64,000 nt of DNA from Onchocerca lupi (lineage: Eukaryota > Nematoda > Chromadorea > Rhabditida > Onchocercidae): positions 1 to 64,000 of the forward strand of contig JAOVVO010000064.1 in the NCBI GenBank assembly GCA_028564675.1, in the 5' to 3' direction. The translations under genes were made by a program, and so were the position numbers. The notes under the pieces are model-generated. The model did not search any database. It saw nothing but the letters and a program-made list of their open reading frames with translations, and had not been told where the DNA came from. This document shows positions 23,301 to 35,900 of this stretch, in pieces; within the stretch, counting starts at the first letter, position 1, and every line of letters starts with the position of its first letter.

Positions 23301-26300
23301 TTTTTATTTTTAGTATCATGAGAGAATCGCTGATTTCCGAAGCCTGCCACAGTTACCCAAGGCTGCGGTTGCTAAAGTTATACCGGTCGTTTTTCCAATG
23401 ACACCGCGATTCAAAGGTAAGGCCATATTTTTTTTTTTTTGCCGAAAAAAGAATATAAATTAGTTTGATGTCAGTTTTTTTTCTTTGAAGTGTTAAAAAT
23501 GTGAAATCATTTCTCTTGTGTAAAATTCTTTAAAATCATCATAATTCCGCTCTAATTTTTAGCTCTTTTTTTCTTTGTTGTAGACATGTTTTCAAGCCTT
23601 GTACCTGTTCAAGTACATCAAGCCACAGCATCTTTTGATGCTCGGAAGTCAGAAGTTATTAATGTGGAAACTGGACGTCTTCGTGAACATACTCAAATAA
23701 TGAATGGGTGAATTATTTTTAAAATTCTTAATTTTATCTCAATTCTTGAAAATATGAAGGAGAGGAAGAATGTCTGTTCATATGATTTGATGAAAAACTG
23801 ATAGTAATCATTTGTGGCTTAACATCATTATCGGTCTCTGATTGACCATGAATTATTATTTGTTTCATTATAGAATTTTGGCATCTCTAAATTTGCCCGC
23901 TGCTTTGGATGACGTTACGAATCACGAAATATTACCAGAATCTATCCGACAAAAATCTTCTAAAGTTAAATCTCAGGGTGGAATTAATGCCATTACACAA
24001 CTTATTGCTGATTTGCCACATATTCGCAAAAGAAATCAAGAAATTTTGGACGAAGTGACTTTTACAAATTCATATAAATTTTCCATATATTCATTTCCAT
24101 ATATTCTGTTTGGTGTGCGTAGTTTTTGCTAAATTTCCAGTGCATTATTTCCTTTTAAAGGATTTGCTTATGATTTTAAAATTCTTCTTTCGATCTTGCC
24201 AAGTTCGAAGACAGTGATTTTTTTAGACTTTGCGCCTATTAAATGAAGAAAAGGAAAACGACGATCGTTTACGATCACAGTTTAAAGTTAAGTGGACACG
24301 TATGGCTTCTGATCAGCTTACGGCTCCTCTTCATCAAGAATGTGGTAAATACCGTGGCATTCTTCATGCAGCTGCCAATGCGGACGAAACAGTAAAGCAG
24401 AAATTGGAAGAGAATAAAGAAGGAATCAGGTTGCTCAGTGCAACTGAGCCTGAATTAAAATATGTGCTTGTTTATGTTCTTTTTTATTCTTTTTGGAACA
24501 AAGAAGCTTTATAGGCATCGGAACAATTAATCTGTTGCTAATTTTATAGATCTGAATTCGAATTAAAAATAGCTTCTATAGGGATACATAATTAGGAATA
24601 TGTATTATTGCTGTGATTTAATGTCAGGTACAATTTTACAGCAGCAATACCATGTCTTGATTCTTCGAGTACTAACAAGAATTCGGAAGCTGTAGTAAAA
24701 CTCAGAGGCTTAATGGATGTTGTACAAGAAATTAAGGTAGGATCTGAGCTTGAAAATCAATGTTTTTTAATACTGATTGAGTTTTTAATACTTGAATTAT
24801 CAAAGCGATAAATCGTGTTTTGTAACTCCCTTCACAAATTAAAAAAAAAAAGACTTATAAAGAATACTTTATATTGCTTCGCTTCTTAATCAAGACGTCT
24901 AATTTCTTTTTATAAATAACGATATAGTGATAACACAGCAAATGAACTGAAAACAAAAGTGAAATTCCTATAAATTAATCTTTTTTATTTAACGATAATT
25001 TTTACTCAAATTAACATCTACCTCAAAATAACTTTTCTCTCGAATAATTTTTTTTTCTTTGTAGATTGAACGAGAGAAATTAGAAAAGGAATTCACAAAT
25101 GTTCATTGTGACATGAGCTCTATTTTCTTGAAAGCATTAGCCGACAACCAAATTATCAATGAAGAAGAAATTTCTACTGCTAAAATCGCAGAAATATATG
25201 GCCCGTTAAAGACTAAAGTAAATGAAACTATTAAGAAGCAAGAAGATTGTTTGGCAGAAGTAGAGGTAGGCAATCATTGGTATTATCAATAACTTTTTTG
25301 TTTCATTACTGATGGCTTTTGCTGGAGCGAGTTTTTCATGTCTTAGCTGTACTTATTTTATCAGAATTTTTCTGCTGTTTAAACTAGATCACTTTTTTGT
25401 AGGACTGGATAAGTTATGGAATAAAAAATTATGGAATATTTTCAGTTATGGAATAAAAAATTTGGTTCGGAAAAAGCATCCAGCCAAAGTGCTGCTGAAC
25501 GTGAACGAATTTTGAAGATATTGGCCAATGGGTATGATAAATTTTTGGAGATTAAATCGAATTTGGATGAAGGAACGAAGGTACGATGTAATCAGCATTT
25601 GAAAATTATCATGCATTGCCATCTCTTACTGTTGCACTGTTTTGTTGTGCAGTTACAAATTAATTCTCCTTTCAGTTTTATAATGATTTGACTCCTTTAC
25701 TCCTCCGATTACAACAAAAAGTATCTGATTTTTGTTTCGCTCGGCAGACCGAAAAGGAAGATCTGATGAAGCAGTTGCAGCAAAATATTGTTTCCGGTTA
25801 GTGCGATTGAACTATAAATGAGATGGAAATGTTAAATTAAAGACTGAAAAAATGAACACTTGAGAAAGTTGAAGAAAAATCTTTCAGATAAGGTTTTTAT
25901 TCATTTTATGTATAAACGAATGATTTCCATCATGTATTTATTTAAATAATAATTTAGGTTCTTCAAATAGCAATGCACCCCCTCGACCACCACCACCAAA
26001 AAATTCATCGAATGCTTCCGCCACAAATAATCCATTCGATACTGAAGCGCCAATTCCACCTCCACGTAATATTAGTAGCCTTCAGGGTACCGGTTCAATC
26101 TTGTTTTTTAAAAATTTTCGGTCAACTTCATTCATGCTTAAAAATTTACATATTTTTCTTCAGATAATTTGAAATTGAGTGCTCTTATCGATCTTTCCTT
26201 TTATTATATCATTTGCTAAAATAGTACTATCAAATTATATTAATTTCGAAAATAATGCATCGAAGGTTGAGTGGTGATGCTTACTTATTTATTTAATTTT

Positions 26301-27588
26301 AATGTTAGTTAGATATGTTTGCTTATTTTTTTTGACTATTAGATATTTGCAGTCTATAGTATTTTTGAGGAAAATAAAACCTGATTTTAATAGGGATCTC
26401 TCATTAAAAAATGGTACAGATACTACTGAAATTTGTCAATTTCGATAATACTTTGTTGCGCATTACATAGAATTATTTTCTATTCATAGAAATAAGGCGT
26501 TCGAATAAGGGGAACTATTTTCGGTAAAATAGAATTCATTCCATTTGGTTGTCCCAAATTCATATCTCCAGAAACTTGAAAATTTCTTAGAAATCCTTTC
26601 TCACAACTGAAAAATATACGTAGGAATATTTGTAAATGTACATATTTTGTAGCAGGACGAGAAGAAACACAAGCACCACCACCATCGTCTCAAAATCCGC
26701 ACTATCAACCTCAGCTGTGCAATCCTCAGCAACAACAACCGTTTACACCTTATGGTAAGTTGAAGTAAATCATGATCAAAATAAAATTAGTTATTCAACT
26801 TACTTATATTAAGGAATTTTAAAAAATTACTTTTCCATTCTTTTCATTTCTAGATTTCTCGCAGAATACATATATTGTACAAATACCATTTTTTTTTTTT
26901 TTTTTGTTATGAGGGTAAATTAAGAAATCAACTTGACAAATCGTTTGTTTTGTGACAAATTTTTTAACTTCATCTAACCAGCGTGCTATATCACAATGAG
27001 TTATTGTAAAAATTTTTTGACTTTTCGAATCCAAACGCTTAATTTCAGCTCAACCGTCATATGGATATCCATCTCAGCAGACACCTTATCTGCCGCAGCC
27101 TCAATTTAATCAAAACTATACAACTCCATATCCAGTTGCTTATCCAGGGACGTATCCTGGAGCTTTTAATCCTCCCCTGCATGGTAATTTCAGAATTAAA
27201 ATTCTTATTTCTCAAAAGGGACGCTAGAAACAATTTTATGGTTTCTTTGCTGAGTTCTTGATTATAAAGAAAATTTTCGAACATTAAATATTAAATTAAA
27301 ATTTTGCTTCTTATTATATGCGCAAAATCTTTGTTTTGGTGAATGACTTTTTATGATTATTGAATAATTTAAAATGTATCTTCAAATTTGGCTCCCATAT
27401 TTTATTTGTTTTTCATTCTATATTAAAGATTCTTGTTAGCCAAAAAAAGTCTTTTATCAAGGCATAAAATTTCTACGTGTGATAAAAGATGGAAATCTAT
27501 CTTATTTCAATATTTTGCAGCATATAATCAATTTCCTCAGTCAACAATATCGCCACAATGGGGCAATTTTCCATCAGCGCCACAATAA
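20387..27588 (+). CDS. alx-1: ALIX / ALX-1, BRO1-domain ESCRT adaptor
   Basis: ALIX links ESCRT-I and ESCRT-III in endosomal sorting, membrane scission and repair. There are nineteen exons: 20387-20595, 20788-20912, 21193-21377, 21859-21955, 22110-22219, 22465-22558, 22825-22964, 23314-23416, 23584-23707, 23874-24054, 24227-24463, about 24642-24736, 25065-25265, 25446-25580, 25676-25796, 25958-26086, 26656-26754, 27049-27183 and 27521-27588. The product is about 862 aa, close to the human 868. It begins MSSFLAVPLKHTNEVDL. The BRO1 domain spans roughly residues 1-360 and includes AKKDNDFIYHERI. A coiled V domain follows (with FYNDLTPLLLRLQ and CFARQTEKEDLMKQL). The tail from about residue 720 is Pro/Tyr/Gln-rich (APPRPPPPKN, repeated YP). 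It ends FPSAPQ, carrying a PSAP motif. Phases agree at all junctions except exon 11/12, where one base is unaccounted for near 24463/24642. Confidence 0.93.
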
Positions 27589-27589
27589 A
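27584..27589 (+). terminator. AATAAA overlapping ALIX stop codon
   Basis: AATAAA contains the TAA stop (CAATAAAA). No other clear signal follows within several hundred bases, so the 3' UTR may be very short. Its use is not proven. Confidence 0.35.
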
Positions 27590-29147
27590 AAGTGACGAAA
27601 ATCAGTCCCATAACGTTCCAAACGAATTGTTTCTTAGTTTTCTTGTGTTAGTTTCACTTTTTGAGAAATTTTCAGTTTTGTTCGAAAGCTTGTATTATAT
27701 CTGCAATATATATCACTGCTTAATGATTATTGCAAGGATTATCCGATAATTTCTTAAATAATTGCAGTTCATCACATTTTTTTCATGAGAGAAATTAGAT
27801 TCCATGAAAGCTAAATTTTGGAAATTTTTTGTAGCATATCGAGAATGGAATAATATATGTATATCACATTTTCATATAAATTATTTTGTAGTGGAACACC
27901 TTTCATCGTTGCGCTTATGTGTCGCTCTACTACTGTTTTATTTAAGAATTCCTCGTGATTCCTGAAATAGAAAATGAATTGCTGACTGTCAAAATTTGTA
28001 ATTCAGTTCCAGTTCTTCCCAATTCTTTATCTTTACTGGTTTTTCTAAAAAAAAAAAAAAAAAAGTAGTTTCTCTTAATTTATCATTTTGACGACTTTTC
28101 TATGTTATTGGAAAAAACAATGATTGTTAGAAGTGATTTATGCATTTCTTGATGTGTCACCTGTCACCCACCGTTTTTGGTAATAATTGCATCACATAAT
28201 TTTAGGAATTCATTGATCTGCCGTTTCATTTCAATATGCTCCGTGTACTTGCTGAAATACATTTCAATGAATTTTTCGACTTATAGAAACAGTATTTCAT
28301 AGGATTCATACTTTGATTGATGGATAGAGGCTAGGTTGTTGATTAAATAGAACTCGGGATTCATTCTTCCTTACTAATTAGTCCAATGCGAGAACCTTTA
28401 TCAAATATTTGTTCATTTTTTAACAAGTTTTTGTATATATGATTATATAATATATATCATCTCGTAAACATATTTGGTTCCTATGCCAGCATCCTAATAA
28501 TTGCTAATTGTTGTAGAGGGAAGAGGATGTCATAAAAATAATAAGTCAAAAGTGAGTTAAGTAGAAATGACGTTTAATTTTCTATACATCTTCATTTATG
28601 TTGGTCAAAATGTCCTAAGTAAAGATCATATTTTTGTCGCACAGCAAACAGGATCATGTTGTAAAACAGGATCATTGATTTTTAAACAAGTACAGTGCAT
28701 ATTATCTGTTCACAAATGCAATAAAAAAAAAGATCAAAATGAAGATATTGGTAATTAGGTATGCTGCTAATGAATTGGGCTAAATCTATTGTATAGTAAT
28801 GATAATTGCGACAGCAAATCGTGATCTACATTATCGCAATAACGTTTGATTCTTAAGATCAAACTGTATGACTATTTTTTGTGAATATAATCCTTCAATA
28901 AGGATCAAGGAAGGATTTGTCAGCCGCAAGCCGCGCTATACAGCTTTATCGTTTACAATTGGTCTTAAAACGCACCAAGTCCACAATGCAACAATTTTGT
29001 CTCGACAATGGTGTAATCGATTTTTTTTGTCGTCATTACATTTGCAGATGGGAGGCTGGCTGAAGCGATTTTTCTTTTTCGGCATACGAGATCCTTGGGT
29101 ACTGTGGTTGAGTAGATAATACCGTTAGAATCATCTGTGCATAAAAG

Positions 29148-29296
29148 TTCTGATTGCTATCCACCTATATTCATGGCATCACTGATAATATCTTGATTTC
29201 GTTCGAGAAACTCTAGCATCTCTGGATTCTGACTGCTATCCATGTATATGCCCGATATCACTGATAATATCTTGATGTCGTTTGAGATACCCTAGT
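29148..29296. repeat. Tandem duplication, ~79 bp x 2
   Basis: Two adjacent units each contain TTCTGA(T/C)TGCTATCCA and ATCACTGATAATATCTTGAT followed by TCGTT(C/T)GAGA. They differ at several bases, so the duplication is not very recent. Confidence 0.8.
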
Positions 29297-29894
29297 ATAA
29301 CGAAAACTTTCATGTCTCTTGCCATCCATGAAAAAGTTTATTAACAAATAAACTAATGAGAGAACATCTGTACCTTATAAAATGCCCACCCACTTCAATG
29401 ATTTGTTTAATTATATCACATTATCTGTATCCGAAATTGCGAAATCATCGAAGTACAAAGTAAAAAATAGACTTCATCGAAGAAGGGCAATTGAGGGATT
29501 AGACTGGAAAATGCAAGAACTACTGAATTGAATCGAAAAAGAATCATTTGGTTATTTGGAAGTCCATGAAGTTTGATGCTGTTAGGGATTGCAAACAGTA
29601 GTTAAAAATTGATGCTGGTATGATTGCAAGAGACAGGACAGAAATAATAATTGATTGTGATAGATTTGATTTGATTCTAGTAAGAATGGTAGAAAGTATC
29701 TTCCGGAAATGTTTATAGTTCAAATTTAACTTTAAATTATTCATAAGTTTTAAGAGAATATGATAGTTATGGAATTTAATAATGAATATGGGAAGGAGAG
29801 AATGGGAATTAGATAAGGAATAATTTGAATGTCACTCATCTCTAAATTTTGATCTTGGCTTGTATTTATCTTCCTCCAAATTTTAAGGGAAAAA

Positions 29895-29903
29895 AAATTT
29901 CAG
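29895..29903 (+). promoter_or_regulatory. Possible trans-splice acceptor, FLYWCH gene
   Basis: AAAATTTCAG ends at 29903, 31 bases before the ATG at 29935. No earlier exon is recognisable, so this may be a spliced-leader acceptor. Confidence 0.4.
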
Positions 29904-29934
29904 AGTAGCATATTTACATATTTTGAGAACACCT

Positions 29935-32900
29935 ATGACGGATTCTGTTAACGCAGGAAATAGTTACGAACAGAGCCAGCAAGAAATGGAAAGTGGCGAA
30001 GTGGAAATTGTGGATTCTGGTCAGGTAAATAAGTTTCCTGCTGGATGGTAAACATCGTTGATATGCTGTTTGTTCGAATAAATTAATACGATCCCTAATG
30101 AGGGAAATTATCTTATTAAGTCGAAAAAAGACAAAATAAAATTCGCTTTTCTAAATTATTTACTTCAAAATTTATTTGAAATACTGTGTCAAAAAAAATT
30201 TTTTGGTTCTCCTAATATTTGATATATTAATTTGTGGTTCTATGAATATATTTGAGCTAAATGAGCTATTATAAATAGCTAATAGAAATTGCTAAATAGT
30301 CATATTTTACCAAAATATTTATAAATATTGGTTCATCAATACCGTATATTAAATTTTATAAATCTCACTCAATTGTTAGGTCATTGATGAGTTGGATGAA
30401 GCATTAATGCAAATTGGTGATGCCAGTGGCAGTGAACAACACGGGGAATATGTTGACAGGATGCATGAGCAAGGAAAACAAGGGAATACAGTACAGCAAG
30501 ATGTCGGCCTGCATATGGTAAATATTTTATGTTAGCTTTTGCAAATTTTTCGCTTTTGTTGTTACGAAAGATCCATAATCCGATTCTATTGATGATATGT
30601 GAATTTCCTTACAGAGCGTTAGCGAAGAAGTGATTGTCGAAACGGAAGGAAGTCATCCAGCAATGTCTCCAGCTCCGGGAAGTGATGTCGGAGATATGGA
30701 AGAATGCATAAATGATGAGGAAGGTCTATATAGCGATGACGAAGACCATTCAGATATGTTTGCTGACCGAGAAGTTGATCAAGTTATCAGGGATCCAGTG
30801 ACTGGAGAGGTCTGATTGTGATACCCGTTCTTCTATAGAATTTCCATAATTTTTTTATGCTCCCAGATGAAAATTGATGAAATATGGTTATATAGAGAAA
30901 GTTGAAAGAAAATATTTCTCGAAAAAAAGTCAATTTGTTTAAATACTTTTGATAATATTCAATGTCACAGATAAGTTTAACAATGGATTTGGAAGATCTT
31001 GTATCTCGGACGATAACTTTTGATAATGGTGAAAGAATTATTCTATGTTTTTCAAAACGATGTCGTCCCCAGATAGCCTGGAATGGACATCTTTACGTTG
31101 CGGCATCTGATGTTAGTTTTCAGCAGTTATGTGTGTACTATAATTGGGAAGATGGGGAATGGGAAATTTTCCATCCAACTACTTCTTTCTCTTTGAAATT
31201 AGAATTAAGTTGAAACGAATGATGTGCTTGACACATCAAATTGTAGTTGATAAATTTAAATCTTTATTAATTCCACTTTTGTAAGGGCTCTTTATCTCAA
31301 AGATAATAAGAAGTCATTAAATACTGGATACACAGTTTGGAAATGAATAATAGAATAAGTTTTTATCTCATGGCTTATTGAATAGTGAAGTAAGATTCGC
31401 TATATTGAGTTATAAAGTCTAAAGCTTACTGTTGAAGATCTTAATCAATTGTTTTTTCCGATTCCAAATCCAGATGTAAAAATAATTGATCATAAATTTT
31501 TATAAATAGCATGAGGTTGAAAAATTGTTTCAGTTGAGTGAAGTCAGTTATACAAAATGGCGTTGTGTAAATGATGGATGTCCTGGTGCTTTACGCACAT
31601 CTCCTGGATTGACCGAATTACGTTCCTCTGGGCATCACCATTTAACTACATGTAAACCGGATGACTTGCGAGTAAGCAGTTTTTGATGAAATTCAGATTA
31701 GATCAATAATTATGACAAAGTTATTTTCGCGTATTTATACTTTAAAATCAAAATTTATGCAAATAATTTTTTTATTTAGGTACGTCTCCGCATTGTTATT
31801 TATGATCTACGTCTGATGGCCGAATTTACGGACGATCCATTGGAAGACCTCTATAGTCATTTTGGTATTATTTTCTATTATTTAATGATTAAATTTTCAT
31901 TATCTTTGGCAATGATTTATATTATTTCAAGCCAACAATGTATTATTTCTTCAGTTGAAAAGCTAGCCGCTGAAAATCCAGATGTTTTGGCTTTGTTTCC
32001 TCCTTTGGATACGTTAGTAAAAAGATTAACAAAGCATCGAGAATACAAGGTGAGAATTTTCTTCATTTTCAATGAACCATTATTATAAAATAACTTTTAT
32101 GATATAGCATGATCATGTATACAAAGTATTGTCCGGATGTCTAGTGATTGTTAGTTCTGAAACATTATTTCAATATGCTAAAGATGCGAATTGCTGAGAT
32201 GGATGATTTCATAGTGACAACACCCGAAATATTTTATCTATATTTACTTTTTCTTGGAAAAAAAGATTTTTCGTTTTTCTGTTTTCTTTAGATTAATATC
32301 TTCTCTAATTACCAGTCGTAAGATTCTTGTCAGCTGTAGAACTTTAATAATTTTGAAAGCGAAATGGCCATGTTGAAGAGTGGTTCGAAAGATGATTTTT
32401 ATTCTCTCAACTTGAGGCATAGACTGTTTTACTTAATTGATGACTTTCGAAAAAACGTAGATCACTATATGTATATAATATTGTAACTTTGCTTAATTTT
32501 TGATCCTACTTGTATCTAGATAAGGTGACATTTTTATAGACAGTTCTGTCATAAAAATTCCCCGCAGATCAAAAATACATCTTTTGAAATATCGACAATT
32601 TTTTTTTCTACCTTTCTTACTTTTTTTATATTGAACTGAAATAAGATAATTAAAGCAAAACTAATGATTTCTAACTGTTTCATCGTACTGGCTATGTACA
32701 GCGGAATAAAGTTAGAATAATTATCTTAGACAAGTTCAAAAAAACGAGAAAGAATAAAAACTACGTTATGCACTTCTATTTTCTGCCTGTTATTTGCAAT
32801 TATTTTCAAGATATATCGTCGACGATTTGAATATGAAAAAATAATGGCCGAGCGACGTCGTGGTTTGCATTCTAAAGGTAACATATTTTTGAATTTTCTT

Positions 32901-35900
32901 ATCATTGTCGGGAGTTATCTAATTGATTCTTATAATAGCTTGCTTGATTATTAAATGAAAATAACGTTAGATAATACAAATCAAATTTTCTAAATAATGA
33001 AAGCTTCAAGTTGGTCTGGCATGTAAAGTTTTTGGGTTATATTCTTTTTAATGATTTGAACATAGATCATTTTAAATTTGTCGGATTTAGATTGCGCTCC
33101 TGCAATGCTTAGAAGAATGCGTCCATTCCCACCAGTTCGTTTTTCTTATTTTTGCATTTTTATCTTCTCATTTTTACAGGTTTATATCTTAGTAACTAGA
33201 CTGTATGTCTTTGTAGGCTAAAGATGGTGCTTGTTTATATTTTCGAATTTTCTTATCATTGTCGGACTAGAAAATTTTCAGAAAATAATTTTCATTTCTC
33301 TCATTTAATACAGGTTGCAGATTTCTATTTGTGTATAAATAGTAATTTTCTGGAAATAAGAATAAACAATGTGCTAATTTTTTGCCACACATTTAGTCGG
33401 TATGTATCGAATGCGGTATATCCATTGTAACTGATGCGGACACTACATCTCAGGAGAATTTTGTGGATCATGTTTCGCAAGATCATCAAAGAGAAGCCAC
33501 GTGTCAGTATTATTCGTTTCCGGGAGTACATCTTTTCGAGGTTTTTGATTAGTCTGTTGTTTAACAAGATAAAAACTAATTATTGGATATTGAAATAAAA
33601 ATCTCACAAAAAAAAAAAAAAAAAATGAAGAAAAAGTTTCATCATAGTCTGAATTGGCAGAGGAAGATGTTGGAGAATCAAAAAGGAAAAATGAAATACT
33701 TGAGGAAAGACCGAATGCTAATGTTAGAACATAGATTTTCGGCAGCTTTGGAATAATGACGTTTTAAATGAAAGATTATAAAAAATTTTAGATTATTAGG
33801 TTTACAATTAGTAGTAAGTTATCAGATTGCAGCAGTGGATGCGTGAACTGCAACAGCGCAGCCGATACAAAATTCGGCGTTTTTCAATGCATAATGAAAG
33901 TTTATTTTTTCTTTGTGCAGCAGACGATCGCTGGTGTCGCACTTATGGCGTTAATTCTGATGGTCTTCATTGCACTGCGTTTGTTCGTGTCTACGATTAC
34001 AGAGTAAGGGAATGCTTGTATTTAGCAAAGATCAGATGGACAACATAGTGCTGAGAATATGACTTTAATTCAATGTGCAGGATATGGAAGTAGCAAGAAT
34101 TGCTGAACAGAAATTGAAACTAAGATCATTAAGAAAAAAAAGAAAGGAAAAAACTGGAAATAAGACCACCTTTTATAGAACGATTTATAGTTGGCGATAT
34201 TGGCTATCGTTTGATAAGGAATAATAAATCTGAGAATAATAAATAGATTATCAAGATTTGTTTTGTATTTTAATACAAAACATAGTTTTAGACAGTCGAA
34301 ATTCTTCATTACAATTTAGCAAGAAATTGAGCAAAACAACTCCCATGCAAAGCAAAATTTTTTATGAAGCATTCAAAGTCAGAAGTTTTTGGAATTTGTA
34401 GCTAGAACAGCGATTCATATGAATTCCTATTATATCTTATTATTATCATTAATAACTCATATCTAACTTTTTCACTTATATTTTTATTATAAGAAATTAA
34501 TCAAAATAAATAAGCAAAAACGAAATGAAAGATAACTTTTTTTAGAGGGTTTCACGGCAAGAAACACGGGTTTTACGAATACAGTACTGTCTGGATCATA
34601 ATTTTCATAGTGGTAAGTTATTTTCATGCTATGTAAATTTTTTAAGAAGAGGAATGATGTACAATGATTCTAGTTGTGTCAGTTTTTGTATTAAGCTGAA
34701 ACTAACCAAAGCTTTTATAGATGAGGATGCAACAGTTGATGCTCCATTTACTCCCGAAATTTTTATGCATGAAGTAGAAGAAAGACGTCTACGAACTGCT
34801 GGCATGGTGAAAAGTCATGCACAGCGCGCGCGACTTTTAAGGCGAAGAAGTGAAATGGGAAGTGAAATTATGTCAGGTTAGCTCTAATTATATAATTTTC
34901 GTTTTTATTGGCTGGAATAGCTATATTGGTAGTTAATGATATATATTATTGGAAAAATCAGCTTCACTTCTCATCTGTCATAAACTGACTCTTGGCCGGC
35001 TACGGACTAGTCTTCAACGCCAGTGCAGATATTGCTTCAATATAAGATATGAAAACTGTAATACACTACTTCAGACTAGTTCTGTGATTCAAGCGCCGCA
35101 CCTTTAATTAACTGTAGAATTGTTAAATCGAATCATTATTTATTCAGTGCTTTTATCAAAGGTTAATAATAATAAAAATTAGAATAATTCAACCATAGTT
35201 GTGTCACATCGACTGTTATTCGACGTTATAATTAATAAATGTCATTTCATTTTTTCAAACTATTGTAATGCGTGTCTTTCCTTAATTGTGTTAGGTAATT
35301 ACACAGCAGAAGCCGCTTTTGAAATAAATACAATCCATACAAATTAAGCTAGAAAAGTAAATGTTTTTAATGCGGCGACTGCCTTTTAATGAATGATAAT
35401 TTAAAGTGTTCAGTGCTGTGCTTTTTGATTCGTCCAGATTACTTCCCATGGTAATCAGTTTTATATTTCACATTGAAAAATATTTGAACAATTACAATAA
35501 AAGTAAATTCGTGTATTTTGATCACTTACAAGTGAACCGAAGTATGAGTTTCAGAAAATGGCGGTGTGTGGACTGAAGAGGGAGTCAGAGAAGATGACTC
35601 AAATTTGCAGTAAGTATAGTTTCATTTATTTTCTTTTCGTATTTATTATCTTGTATTATATCCAATGTCCATTTGCTAAAACAACAAAGAATTCACTGTA
35701 TTTTTAGAGAATTAGACGCTTACGCATCTGATGTCGCCAAACGCACACCTCAAATACGAAATGATGATTCTGCATCAGTAGTCGAATTTGCTGAAGGACC
35801 GGATACTGAACACGACGGTTAATGTTACTTTCTCACTCTCTTTTTAACGTTAAGTTTATTGTGTGTGCATCAAGATTTCTTTCCAAAGTAATGAAAGAAA

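Larger units (their letters stand above)
27589..29903. other. Intergenic region between ALIX and FLYWCH gene
   Basis: There is no supported gene. It contains an 18-base A run near 28047 and a 79-bp tandem duplication at 29148-29296. The open frame at 28868-29119 has no family signature. Confidence 0.6.
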
